The translations under genes were made by a program, and so were the position numbers. A stretch of DNA of 64,000 nucleotides from JAMXLO01 sp963818775 (GTDB lineage: Bacteria > Pseudomonadota > Alphaproteobacteria > Acetobacterales > Acetobacteraceae). The stretch lies in assembly GCA_963818775.1 (NCBI GenBank), contig CAWFUF010000022.1, forward strand, positions 1 through 64,000, read 5' to 3'. This document shows positions 34,449 through 43,311 of this stretch, piece after piece. Under the pieces are notes generated by a model that saw nothing but the letters and a program-made list of their open reading frames with translations, was not told where the DNA came from and did no database searches. The first letter of the stretch is position 1. Every line of letters starts with the position of its first letter.

Positions 34449-35387
34449 ATGCCTGCCGCGAAGCCGGTCTTGGTGATCGGCAGCCTCAACATGGACCTTG
34501 TCGCGCGGTGCGAGCATCTGCCGCGCGGCGGGCAGACGGTGTTTGGCACGGACTTCTTCACGGCCGCCGGGGGCAAGGGGGCAAATCAGGCGGTGGCCGC
34601 TGCGCGGCTAGGCGCCCGCGTCGCGATGGCGGGCTGTGTAGGCGACGATCAGTTTGGCATTGACTTGGTTGCCGGGCTGCGGCGCGATGGGGTGCTCCTG
34701 GGTACTGTCGAGACGGTGCCCGGACCGACCGGCACCGCATTGATCACCATCGATGCACAGGGCGCCAACACGATCGTCGTGATCTCCGGTGCCAACTCTG
34801 CCTGTGAGGTGGCGTTGGTGGACCGTGCGCTGGGCGGCGCGGGTGCGCCCGGTATCCTCCTGCTGCAGCACGAGATACCGGAGGAGGTGAATGCACACGC
34901 GATCCGTGCGGCACACGCGGCGGGTTGGTTTATCGTGCTCAATCCGGCACCGGCGCGTCCGGTGATGCCGGAGCTACTGCCGCTGGTTGACCTCATCGCT
35001 CCGAATGAGACCGAGGCCGCGGCGCTTACCGGCACCAGCGATCCGCACGCGGCGGCGCGGCACTTGTTGGCGCAGGGTGCGCGCGCCGCACTGATCACTC
35101 TGGGCCGCGAAGGTGCGCTGTATTGCGACGCGAGTGACGCGTTGCATTGCGCTGCCGTTGCGGTGGAACCGGTGGACACGACCGCCGCCGGCGATGCTTA
35201 CATCGGTGCACTGGCGGCCGCCTTGTCGGAGGATCGAACCGTTGCGGACAGTCTCGGCTTCGCCGCCGCCGCCGCCGGATTGGCGGTGACGCGATTGGGT
35301 GCGCAACCGTCGCTGGGATCGCGCGACGAAGTGGCGGCGTTCATTGCGCGTTTTGGCGCTCCATCGCCCGAGGCAATTGGTGCCTGA
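34449..35387 (+). CDS. rbsK: ribokinase-family sugar kinase
   Basis: 312 residues of the PfkB family. The N-terminal signature is AAGGKGANQAVAAARLGA, with the di-Gly hinge. The C-terminal signature is DTTAAGDAYIGALA, with the catalytic Asp. GSLNMDLVARCEHLPRGGQT matches ribokinases best. Phosphorylates ribose to ribose-5-phosphate. The ATG at 34449 is preceded by GTAAGGAAAC. No ribose transporter is nearby, so other pentoses are possible. Confidence 0.88.
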   Translation: MPAAKPVLVIGSLNMDLVARCEHLPRGGQTVFGTDFFTAAGGKGANQAVAAARLGARVAMAGCVGDDQFGIDLVAGLRRDGVLLGTVETVPGPTGTALITIDAQGANTIVVISGANSACEVALVDRALGGAGAPGILLLQHEIPEEVNAHAIRAAHAAGWFIVLNPAPARPVMPELLPLVDLIAPNETEAAALTGTSDPHAAARHLLAQGARAALITLGREGALYCDASDALHCAAVAVEPVDTTAAGDAYIGALAAALSEDRTVADSLGFAAAAAGLAVTRLGAQPSLGSRDEVAAFIARFGAPSPEAIGA

Positions 35388-35401
35388 TCAGCCGCGGCGC
35401 G

Positions 35402-35914
35402 TCATTGGCTCGCGGCGGTGGGCGTCTGCTGCGCCGTTTGCGGCGAGGGCAATGGCGCAGCGTTGTGGGAAAGCGTCCGGAGATAGGCGATGACGTCGAT
35501 CCGCGTCTTCTCGTTCTTGATGCCGGGAAACGCCATGCGCGTGCCCGGAGCGTAATCGCTCGGTTTGGTGAGCCACGCGTTGAGTTCGTTATAGGTCCAT
35601 GGATCCTGCCTGGCCTTCAGGGCCTCGGAATAGTTGAAGCCTTGCATGTGGGCGTGCGGACCGCCGACAACGCCATACAGGTTCGGCCCGACGATTGCCT
35701 TGCCGCCTTCCTCCAGTGAGTGACAGGCCGCGCAGACCCTCTTCGCATACGACTCGCCTGCAGCCGGATCAGCGGTAGCCAACTGTTGCGCGAGTGTCGG
35801 AGAAGGCTCTTTCCCTGCGTCTGGAGCCATCGGTGCCGCGTCTCCCTGACCGATCGATGTGATGCCCGCCAACAGCACCCAAATGCCAGCGCTCACGTTG
35901 ACTATGCATCGCAT
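35402..35914 (-). CDS. class I (c2-type) cytochrome c
   Basis: 170 residues. Signal peptide 1-27. The heme motif CAACH lies near residue 65 and the axial Met in GTRMAFPGI. GPNLYGVVGGPHAHMQGFNYSEAL is typical of mitochondrial-like/c2 cytochromes. A Pro/Gln/Thr tail of about 20 residues extends beyond the usual end. The start at 35914 has GGAGG eight bases upstream; a GTG at 35929 overlaps that site. Periplasmic electron carrier. Converges with rbsK (14 bases apart). Confidence 0.92.
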   Translation of the reverse strand: MRCIVNVSAGIWVLLAGITSIGQGDAAPMAPDAGKEPSPTLAQQLATADPAAGESYAKRVCAACHSLEEGGKAIVGPNLYGVVGGPHAHMQGFNYSEALKARQDPWTYNELNAWLTKPSDYAPGTRMAFPGIKNEKTRIDVIAYLRTLSHNAAPLPSPQTAQQTPTAASQ

Positions 35915-35974
35915 GCTGATCGCCTCCACGGTTTGGTCCTGCTTACTCGTGCGGGAACCGTGCGAGGCCGCGGT

Positions 35975-38731
35975 TTATTCCGGATGGGGTGGCCGCCCCT
36001 GCCATCCTGGCGGCATCTGCTGCGTCGGCGTCAGCGGATGTGCGTCCTCAAGGGCGTAACGCGCCATGATCTCTGCTCGTTCGAAGACTTGCTGGAGCCG
36101 GTTGGCCGTGAGCTGCTCGGCTCCGTGAAAGGCCATTGAAACGATCTGTTCGCCGAGCGCGCGATAGCTCTCGAACTGGCTCTCTTCGAAGAACTGTTCG
36201 GTCGTGCTCTGATGGGGAAAGTCGTCATGGTCGGCCCAGTAAGCGAGTACATCGGCGCGCATGTAGTTCGGCCGCCAGGGCTTCAGATACAGCAGCGATC
36301 CCTTCGACCCGTCTTGGTAGGTGATCTGCGCGAGCGCGCCGGACGCGTTCAGATTGACGTCGCCCTTGATGACCGGCGCTATGAATTCGATCGTCACATA
36401 CAGGTCGATCGCCGCCATGCGCAGCGCGCGGCCGAGATCGGTGTAGTGGTAATCGGGGTCGCAACCCGCATCGATCACCACAATGCGGCGGCACTGACGC
36501 CGCAGCATCTCGTAGACACCGAGATTGTCGAAATGCCCGCCGTCCGACAGGTAGACGTCTTTGCGTTTGTCATTTGCGCGGCCGAGCATCTCGCTGAACA
36601 GTGGCCGTAGTGCATTGCTGGGTTTCGCCTGTCCCCAGGATTGGATAACACCCGGATTGGGCAGCCACGCACCCAGCCGGACATCGAACAATGTCATCAG
36701 GAAGGAGGTGGCGGGTGAGGAGTGATAGCCCATGTTGGGGCTCACCGCGGCGCCCGATATCGTCATCGCGGTCCCGAGCGTGATGCCGCGCTTCTCATCT
36801 TCGGCGCCAAACTCGCGCTCCTGTCCGGCATAGTCCGCGGTTTTGACATAGCATCCCTTGGGATCGCCGTTCGCGTTCGCCCCTCCGAGGCAGGCGGCGC
36901 CGGCGCGCAGCGGCGTGATGGTGAACGGAGCGGCCTTGCGCTCCGCCCAGCCACTCGGCGCGCCCTCCAACAGGTTGAGCGTGACATTCACCACCGGGAA
37001 CAGAATGCCGCGTTGTTCCTTGCCCTCATAGAGCTCCTGCATGCGCAGATTGTCGCCGGGATCGAAGCGCGTGTAGGCGTCTGGCTTGCGTTCCTGCGGC
37101 GGCCGCGCGGTGCCGATGAAGGCGCGGGACAGCCGGTTGCGATAGACGCCGTGCAGCGAGAAGCGGTTGATGTTGATCCGGCTGCCACAATACAGCGATA
37201 GCGCCACCAGCAGGACAATCACGCCAAGCGCGGTCAGCCAGGAACGCTCCAACCATGCGCCATCCAGCTCTTCGACAATGATGGCGCCGAGCCTGCCCAG
37301 CAGCACGAACAGCGTCGCGGCGAACAGCAGCGTGGCGAGCGCGATCAAGGCCTCGCGTGCCATGCCGATCCACGAGGTAGTGCCGGTGGTGTCGGGAGAG
37401 GTTTTTGAGCCGAACGACTTCGCGCTTTGGCCGAGCCAGGCGCCGAAAGGTCCACTGACAAATCCGACAGCGGCGGCATAGGTGGTCGGCCATTGCTCAA
37501 ACACCAGGGCTGGCACGACCAGCGTGATGGCAGCGAGTGCGCTCCAGCCAAGTACGGGGACCAGCTTCTCGCCGTTCAGCCGTGCGAGCCATTCCCGATC
37601 GAGCTCGGCGTAGGCGGCGGTCCAGCGCAGGCCGACATAGAGCGTGCTGTGCAGGACCTGCGCACCGATGACCCAGAGCGGGGCGAGTACAGCGAGCGTC
37701 GTGACCGACATCTGCTGGCCAAGCGTGGCGCCGAGTTGCAGCAGGAACGCGCTGAGTGCCGCGCCAAGCGCCCAGAAGCCCAAGTTCCACGCGAAAGCGG
37801 GCCAGTGTTTCCGGCCGAGCGTCGCGGCGGCAATGATATAGCCACCGATGAGCGCGCAGAAAGCTCCCAGAGAGACTGGTGCGAAGGTCCAGGACAAGAA
37901 CCCGACTGTGTCGCTGCGGCTGGCAGACATAGCGCTGAACCATAGCGGTGCGAGAAACGCCCACAGCAGAATCGGCGTGACCACCCAGCGCTGCACGGTC
38001 GAGGCTGCCACACCATAACCGCCAGTCCGCGAACCCCTCGTGCCATCATAGGCGTGCGTGGGCACCGAGCGGCAGACCATGACGGTACCGAGCAGCAGGC
38101 AGAGGAGGCCAGCGATCAGTGCCACGCCCCCCCAACCCGATGCAACGTCCCACAGCAATTCGCGGTACAGCAGCGGCACGATCGCTAGCGCCAGCAGGAT
38201 GGGGCCGAACACCAGCCAGTTCAGCAGCACGTTGCGCAGCCACAGGACGATCGCTGACCAGGTATCTGACGAACCGAGTCCGCCTTCGGGGATCAGGAAG
38301 TTCGTATAGTTGCGCAGGCTGCGCAGCGCAGGGTCGGCTGGCTCGGTCAGTGCCTTGATCGCAGCGCTCAGCGCGCCGTTGCCCTTGCCACCGCCGTGCA
38401 TGATCGTCGCCAGCCAGGCGCCGATATAACCGCCGCCCGAGACGGTCGAGAGGTAGTTGAATTCACCGAGCAGCCGCTTCGCTGCCAATGCCTGCAATGC
38501 GCCGAGACAGAACGCCGCGCTGCGGATGCCGCCGCCTGACAGGCAGAGCGCGGTCCTCTGCGTGGAGCGGAGTTCTTGCTCGTGGTCATCCAGCCACTGC
38601 CGTGCACGCGGGGGCGGCTTGCCGTCCGTCCAATCGTTGCAGAAGATCGCGGCATATTCCTCGAGCAGCGCATATTCCTGGCTCCACATTGCATCCGAAA
38701 CAGGCGTTTGCCCCTCGTCGTTTTGCGACAA
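35975..38731 (-). CDS. large membrane-embedded patatin-like phospholipase
   Basis: About 918 residues from a TTG at 38731 with a GGGG ribosome site; a TTG at 38791 and an ATG at 38689 are alternatives. The patatin oxyanion motif GGGIRSAAF lies near 66-74 and the nucleophile Ser near 98 (TVSGGGYIG). About nine to ten hydrophobic segments run from roughly 180 to 510. The catalytic Asp comes late, in SDGGHFDNLG near 727. The Ser and Asp of the dyad are thus separated by a polytopic membrane module. Predicted acyl hydrolase at the inner membrane. Divergent from the FAD oxidoreductase gene. Confidence 0.88.
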   Translation of the reverse strand: MSQNDEGQTPVSDAMWSQEYALLEEYAAIFCNDWTDGKPPPRARQWLDDHEQELRSTQRTALCLSGGGIRSAAFCLGALQALAAKRLLGEFNYLSTVSGGGYIGAWLATIMHGGGKGNGALSAAIKALTEPADPALRSLRNYTNFLIPEGGLGSSDTWSAIVLWLRNVLLNWLVFGPILLALAIVPLLYRELLWDVASGWGGVALIAGLLCLLLGTVMVCRSVPTHAYDGTRGSRTGGYGVAASTVQRWVVTPILLWAFLAPLWFSAMSASRSDTVGFLSWTFAPVSLGAFCALIGGYIIAAATLGRKHWPAFAWNLGFWALGAALSAFLLQLGATLGQQMSVTTLAVLAPLWVIGAQVLHSTLYVGLRWTAAYAELDREWLARLNGEKLVPVLGWSALAAITLVVPALVFEQWPTTYAAAVGFVSGPFGAWLGQSAKSFGSKTSPDTTGTTSWIGMAREALIALATLLFAATLFVLLGRLGAIIVEELDGAWLERSWLTALGVIVLLVALSLYCGSRININRFSLHGVYRNRLSRAFIGTARPPQERKPDAYTRFDPGDNLRMQELYEGKEQRGILFPVVNVTLNLLEGAPSGWAERKAAPFTITPLRAGAACLGGANANGDPKGCYVKTADYAGQEREFGAEDEKRGITLGTAMTISGAAVSPNMGYHSSPATSFLMTLFDVRLGAWLPNPGVIQSWGQAKPSNALRPLFSEMLGRANDKRKDVYLSDGGHFDNLGVYEMLRRQCRRIVVIDAGCDPDYHYTDLGRALRMAAIDLYVTIEFIAPVIKGDVNLNASGALAQITYQDGSKGSLLYLKPWRPNYMRADVLAYWADHDDFPHQSTTEQFFEESQFESYRALGEQIVSMAFHGAEQLTANRLQQVFERAEIMARYALEDAHPLTPTQQMPPGWQGRPPHPE

Positions 38732-38805
38732 TTGTGCGTTCCCCCGATGATGACGCGACCCAGACTGCGAATCGTGACGCCAGCGCTTCAAGAAGGAGAC
38801 ACCAC

Positions 38806-40134
38806 ATGGCCCCGCGCGTCGATCCCGTCGTATCCGACAGCGAAGTCCCGGCCCGCACCGGCGTGGTGGTCATCGGCGGCGGGATCATCGGCACCAGCAC
38901 GGCGTTCTTCCTCGCGCGCAAGGGCGTTCCAGTGGTGCTGTGCGAGAAGGGCCACATCGCCGGCGAGCAGTCGAGCCGCAACTGGGGCTGGTGCCGCAAG
39001 ATGGGTCGCGATCCGCGCGAGATTCCATTGGCGATCGAGGCGCTGCGGCTGTGGCCGGAGATGAATGCACTGACCGGAGCGGAAACCGGCTTCCGGCAAT
39101 GTGGTATCGTCTATCTGTGCAAGACGCCGGAGGACATGGCGAAGCGCGAGGCGTGGCTGGAAGAGGCGCGGCCATATCAGCTCGATTCGCGGATGCTGTC
39201 GCGCGATGAGGCGGCAGCGGTGCTGCCTGGTCTGACGGGCGACTGGCAGGGTGGGCTGTATACGCCGAGCGATGGCCGCGGCGAACCGCAGAAGGCGGCG
39301 CCGGCGATCGCCGAGGCCGCGAGGCGGCATGGCGCCTCGGTCCTGCAGCAATGCGCGGTGCGCGGCATAGAGACACAGGCGGGGCGCGTCGCGGGCGTGG
39401 TGACCGAACGGGGGCGCATTGCATGCGACAGTGTTGTGCTCGCCGGCGGCGTGTGGTCGCGGTTGTTCTGCGGCAATCTCGACCTGCGTCTGCCGCAGCT
39501 CAAGGTGATGTCGTCGGTGATGCGTACCGAAAAGATGGACGCCGGGCTCGAGACTTCGTGCAGCGGCTTCGGCTTCGGTGTGCGCAAGCGGCTCGACGGC
39601 GGCTACAACGTCGCGAGTTGGAGCGGCAATCTCGTGGATATCGTGCCGGACACGTTCCGCTTCTTCGCCGATTTCCTGCCGGCGCTGCGGCTGCAATGGC
39701 GCACCATGCGATTGCGCATCGGTGGAAAATTCCTGGAGGAGTGGCAGGTGCCGCGCCACTGGACGCTGGATGGTGCGTCGCCGTTCGAACGCGTGCGCAC
39801 ACTGGATCCCGAGCCGTACCAGCCGATACTCGATCAGGCGCGGCAGCATCTCACCGCGGCGTTCCCGGCGTTTCGCGACATGAAGGTGGCGGAGAGCTGG
39901 GGTGGCGTAATCGACGTGACGCCCGACGCGGTGCCGGTGATCTCGGCGGTCGACACTGTGCCCGGATTCTTCATTGCCACCGGCTTCACCGGGCATGGCT
40001 TCGGCGTTGGTCCAGGTGCGGGGCGGCTGATGTCGGAGTTGGTCACCGGCGAGACCCCGGTGGTCGATCCGACGCCGTTCCGCTACAGCCGCTTCACCGA
40101 CGGTTCGCGGCCACAGCCTTCGCCGCTGGTCTGA
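38806..40134 (+). CDS. FAD-dependent oxidoreductase (D-amino acid/sarcosine oxidase family)
   Basis: 442 residues, DAO superfamily. The dinucleotide-binding motif VVVIGGGIIGTSTAFFLARKG begins near residue 20, with the acidic end in VVLCEKG. VIDVTPDAVPVI and GFTGHGFGVGPGAG are the C-terminal FAD contacts. Oxidises an amine or amino acid; the exact substrate is unclear. The ATG at 38806 has AGAAGGAG upstream. Followed 71 bases later by the DUF4242 gene. Confidence 0.9.
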   Translation: MAPRVDPVVSDSEVPARTGVVVIGGGIIGTSTAFFLARKGVPVVLCEKGHIAGEQSSRNWGWCRKMGRDPREIPLAIEALRLWPEMNALTGAETGFRQCGIVYLCKTPEDMAKREAWLEEARPYQLDSRMLSRDEAAAVLPGLTGDWQGGLYTPSDGRGEPQKAAPAIAEAARRHGASVLQQCAVRGIETQAGRVAGVVTERGRIACDSVVLAGGVWSRLFCGNLDLRLPQLKVMSSVMRTEKMDAGLETSCSGFGFGVRKRLDGGYNVASWSGNLVDIVPDTFRFFADFLPALRLQWRTMRLRIGGKFLEEWQVPRHWTLDGASPFERVRTLDPEPYQPILDQARQHLTAAFPAFRDMKVAESWGGVIDVTPDAVPVISAVDTVPGFFIATGFTGHGFGVGPGAGRLMSELVTGETPVVDPTPFRYSRFTDGSRPQPSPLV

Positions 40135-40205
40135 TACCTTCTGCTTGGCGGGCGTGCCCACGCGTGGCAACGTCGCGGCCGCTTCAATCAGAACCGGAGG
40201 AAACC

Positions 40206-40493
40206 ATGGCCCTACGCAAGTTCATCATTGAACGCGACATTCCCGCGGTCGGCTCGCTTGAGCGTGAACAGCTTCGTGGCGCGGCGGCAAAATCCAACCA
40301 GGTGCTGAACCAGCTCGGCCCCGACATCCAATGGGTGGAGAGTTACGTCGCCGCCGACAAGACGTTCTGTGTCTATCTGGCAAAGGACGAGGACATCATC
40401 CGTAAGCACGCAGAGATCAGTGGGTTTCCGGCGACCAAGATCACCGAGGTGCGCAAGATGATTGATCCGACCACAGAGCATGCGGCAGCGTGA
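40206..40493 (+). CDS. DUF4242 (SCO4226-like nickel-binding) protein
   Basis: 95-residue ferredoxin-like fold protein of the DUF4242 family. It begins KFIIERDIPAVGSL and contains QWVESYVAADKTFCVYLAKDE and IIRKHAEISGFP. The Streptomyces SCO4226 member binds nickel. The ATG at 40206 follows GGAGGAAACC. Co-oriented with the preceding oxidoreductase; functional link unproven. Confidence 0.88.
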   Translation: MALRKFIIERDIPAVGSLEREQLRGAAAKSNQVLNQLGPDIQWVESYVAADKTFCVYLAKDEDIIRKHAEISGFPATKITEVRKMIDPTTEHAAA

Positions 40494-40576
40494 CGCGCGC
40501 GCTGTCACCCTGAACAGGCGCCCTGCCTAAGCGGAACAGGGCGGCGACGTTGGATTGGGCGATCAGCGCCAGCCAG

Positions 40577-40927
40577 TCAGAGGCGAAGTGCGCCAGGTCG
40601 GGTTCGCCACCCGCGCCGAGCAGGACCAGGTGATCGAAGCCACACGGGCCCACCTTGTCTTGCACCACACGCGCTCGTGCGGACCAGGGGTACGAGCGCC
40701 GCAAAGCGCACAAGAACCGCTGAGATCTGCCGGCGGTGCGGCCATAGCCAGTGCAGCTGATAGCCCGCGATCAGCGCGTAGACGAGCAGCAGACCCGTGA
40801 GGAGGCAGAAGAACAGCGCGACGCAGCCCGCCGGTGCCAGCGTAACCACCAGCAGTGGATGGCGGTCGTGCCAAGCGATCGAGATAGCGGCAAGCAGCAA
40901 GGCCAGGCCGGTGGCGGCGAAGTTCAT
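40577..40927 (-). CDS. hypothetical membrane protein, possibly frameshifted
   Basis: 116 codons from the ATG at 40927. Two hydrophobic segments (FAATGLALLLAAISIAW and LAPAGCVALFFCLLTGLLLVYALIAG) are followed by a basic tail. After about residue 82 the composition becomes Arg/Pro-rich and unlike a protein. A neighbouring minus-strand frame (about 40441-40690) reads more naturally there (VGPCGFDHLVLLGAGGEPDLAHFASDW). The true protein may therefore use a frameshift, or the gene may be decaying. No family recognised, and no ribosome site is visible. This is all I can support in the 518-base gap between 40493 and 41012. Confidence 0.35.
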   Translation of the reverse strand: MNFAATGLALLLAAISIAWHDRHPLLVVTLAPAGCVALFFCLLTGLLLVYALIAGYQLHWLWPHRRQISAVLVRFAALVPLVRTSACGARQGGPVWLRSPGPARRGWRTRPGALRL

Positions 40928-41011
40928 GAAGCCGAGAAGCAGCGCTGCCGGGACTTGAGGCAGGGGCTGGCGCCGCGCACACTCCGGCGGAGGAATGACA
41001 GGAGGGCAGAC

Positions 41012-41677
41012 ATGGACCTGACGCAGTTCCGCGCGACGGTGGCGCAGGGTGCGCCGCCTGACGGGATCAGCCTTGCATTGCAGACCCTGTGGTGGGACGC
41101 GAAGGGCGACTGGAATCGCGCCCATGGTTGCGCGCAGCAGGATGAAGGCAGGACCGGTTCCGCGGTGCACGCCTACCTGCACCGCAAGGAAGGCGACACG
41201 CGCAACGCAGGCGGCTGGTATAGTCGTGCCGGTCGCGAGCCTGCCACCGTGTCGCTCGATGAGGAGTGGCAGTCGCTTGCGGAAGAGATGCTGACGCACG
41301 GCGCGGTGGAGGGTGCGCGCGCGGCGATGGACGGGTTTATGACGGCGTTCAACGCGAGGGATGCCGATGCGATCCGCTCGCGCTGGTTCCACTTCCCGCA
41401 TGCGCGATTTCATAGTGGCACCGTGACGGTGATGCAGACGCCGTCGGACTACCATAATCTGGTATGGGATAGCCGAGGCCAGTCGGCCGGTTGGGGACGT
41501 TCCGCCTGGGACTCCGTCGAGGTGATCGACGCTGGCGCGGCTAAGGTGCATTTTCGTGTGCAGTTCACTCGGTATCGTGGGGATGGCAGCGCTATCGGCA
41601 GTTACCGGTCGCTGTACATCGTGACGCTCAAGGACGGCCGATGGGCGATCCAGGGCCGTTCGAGCTGGGCGGAATGA
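41012..41677 (+). CDS. two-domain protein: small conserved domain fused to SnoaL/NTF2-like domain
   Basis: 221 residues. The first ~95 residues (LQTLWWDAKGDWNRAHGCAQ; HAYLHRKEGDTRNAGGWYSRAG) look like a small stand-alone bacterial protein family. The rest (about 97-221: AAMDGFMTAFNARDADAI; RWAIQGRSSW) is a SnoaL/NTF2-like fold used by polyketide cyclases and DUF4440 proteins. The ATG at 41012 follows GGAGGG. It starts the run 41012-41695-42850-43284. Function unknown. Confidence 0.8.
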   Translation: MDLTQFRATVAQGAPPDGISLALQTLWWDAKGDWNRAHGCAQQDEGRTGSAVHAYLHRKEGDTRNAGGWYSRAGREPATVSLDEEWQSLAEEMLTHGAVEGARAAMDGFMTAFNARDADAIRSRWFHFPHARFHSGTVTVMQTPSDYHNLVWDSRGQSAGWGRSAWDSVEVIDAGAAKVHFRVQFTRYRGDGSAIGSYRSLYIVTLKDGRWAIQGRSSWAE

Positions 41678-41694
41678 CGCGGAGGGTTTGAGTC

Positions 41695-42849
41695 ATGATC
41701 AAGAAGTTTGCGACCGTCTATGCCGGCCACGTCGATCTGCCGGATCGTGGCCAGGACGCGACACCCGCGAACGAGCGACGCTTCTCCAACGCGCATCTCG
41801 CCAGCGTGTTCGACAAAAGCGAGGCGATCGCCCGGGTGATGGACGAGGGCGGCTGGGACACGCTGTGGATGGCCGAGCACCACTTCCAGCAGGAAGGCTA
41901 CGAGGTCATCCCGAATCTGCTGATGGCGGCGGTGCATCTCTGCCATCTGACGAAGAGCCTCAGGATTGGCTGCGGATTCAATATCGCGCCGATGTGGCAC
42001 CCGCTGCGGCTGGCCGAGGACTTCGCTTGCGCCGACATCATGACCAAGGGCCGCACCATTTTCGGCGTCGGGCGCGGCTATCACACGCGCGAGGTGGAGA
42101 CCTTCGGCGCGCCGATGCTCGATCAGAACGCCAATCGCGAGCTGTTCGAGGAGCAGGTCGAGATCATCTTCAAGGCGTTTGACAACGAGCGTTTCTCGCA
42201 CAAGGGCAAGCATTACACCTTGCCGCCAGAAGTGCCGTATCGCGGCTACACACTGAAGGATCTGACCTTGGTGCCTCGCCCGGTGCATCTGCCGGTGGAG
42301 TGTTGGCAGCCGGTGGTCAGCGCATCGGCGCGCGGACTGGACTTCATGGTGAAGCACAACATCAAGGGCGCGGTCGGTGGTGGTGCGGCGACCCTCGAGC
42401 AAGGGCCGATCACCGCATTCCAGGCGGCGGCGCATCGCGCCGGCAAGGACTGGAAGCTGGGCGAGAACCTGATGATCGGCATCGTCATCCACCTGGCCGA
42501 CTCGAAACAGCAGGCGCTGAAGGAGATTGTTCCGCTCTACGAGGAGCACGCCAAGATGTTTGCCCCGCTCGGCTTCATGCCGGGCATGACCAAGGAACAG
42601 ATCGCGGCGGTGGCGCGGCGTGGCGGCTGGTACGGCGCCGGTGTGCCGAGCGTGGAGCACTACATAAATCTGGGCGGCTGGTTTGCCGGCACCTCGGAGG
42701 AGCTGGTCGCGTACCTGAAGGACATCGAGGCCCGCTATCCGGGGCTGGAACATATCAGCCTGTCCACGCCGATGGGCACGCCGCAGTCGATCATGCTCGA
42801 CCAGTATCATCGCGTGACGGCAGAGGTGATGCCGCATTTCAGACGCTGA
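41695..42849 (+). CDS. LLM-class (luciferase-like) flavin-dependent oxidoreductase
   Basis: 384 residues, bacterial luciferase-like TIM barrel using F420 or FMN. Typical features: WDTLWMAEHHFQQEGYEVIPN, RIGCGFNIAPMWHPLRLAED and FGVGRGYHTREVETFG. Substrate not deducible. It ends one codon before yccF (TGA then ATG), so co-translated. Confidence 0.9.
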   Translation: MIKKFATVYAGHVDLPDRGQDATPANERRFSNAHLASVFDKSEAIARVMDEGGWDTLWMAEHHFQQEGYEVIPNLLMAAVHLCHLTKSLRIGCGFNIAPMWHPLRLAEDFACADIMTKGRTIFGVGRGYHTREVETFGAPMLDQNANRELFEEQVEIIFKAFDNERFSHKGKHYTLPPEVPYRGYTLKDLTLVPRPVHLPVECWQPVVSASARGLDFMVKHNIKGAVGGGAATLEQGPITAFQAAAHRAGKDWKLGENLMIGIVIHLADSKQQALKEIVPLYEEHAKMFAPLGFMPGMTKEQIAAVARRGGWYGAGVPSVEHYINLGGWFAGTSEELVAYLKDIEARYPGLEHISLSTPMGTPQSIMLDQYHRVTAEVMPHFRR

Positions 42850-43311
42850 ATGCGGACGATCCTCAACGTCCTGTGGAACGTCCCTGGGCTCGGTTTTGTC
42901 GCGGCGTTCTTCTGGGTCCTGGCGGGCCTGCTGATGGCGATCACCATCATCGGGCTGCCCTGGGCGAAGGCCTGCTTCACGCTGGCGAACTACACGCTGG
43001 CGCCGTTCGGCCGCGAGCTGGTGTCGCGCTATGACGCGACGGGACGTCAGTCGCTCGGCACTGGAGGACTGGGACTGCTGGCAAATGTCATCTGGTTCCT
43101 GCTCGCCGGGTGGTGGCTGATCGTGCTGCACGTCGTGGCAGCCTGCGTTTCGGCGATCACCATCATCGGCATTCCGTTCGCGTGGGCGCATCTCAAGATC
43201 GCTGCCGCTGCGCTCATGCCGGTTGGCAAGATCGTGGTGCCGACTGAGGTGGCAATCGAGATCGATCGCGAGAAGGCGGCCGGTTGGTTGTACGGAACAA
43301 GGCGGCGCTAG
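42850..43311 (+). CDS. yccF: YccF domain membrane protein
   Basis: 153 residues with two YccF-type units: IIGLPWAKACFTLANYTLAPFG and IIGIPFAWAHLKIAAAALMPVG. Each is preceded by a hydrophobic hairpin (four segments in all). Inner-membrane protein of unknown function. The start directly abuts the preceding stop; the 3' end overlaps the next gene by 28 bases. Confidence 0.88.
   Translation: MRTILNVLWNVPGLGFVAAFFWVLAGLLMAITIIGLPWAKACFTLANYTLAPFGRELVSRYDATGRQSLGTGGLGLLANVIWFLLAGWWLIVLHVVAACVSAITIIGIPFAWAHLKIAAAALMPVGKIVVPTEVAIEIDREKAAGWLYGTRRR

Noticed and set aside
38788..40170. 460-codon minus-strand open frame opposite the FAD oxidoreductase
   Set aside because: Antisense to a convincing DAO-family gene; composition unlike a protein.
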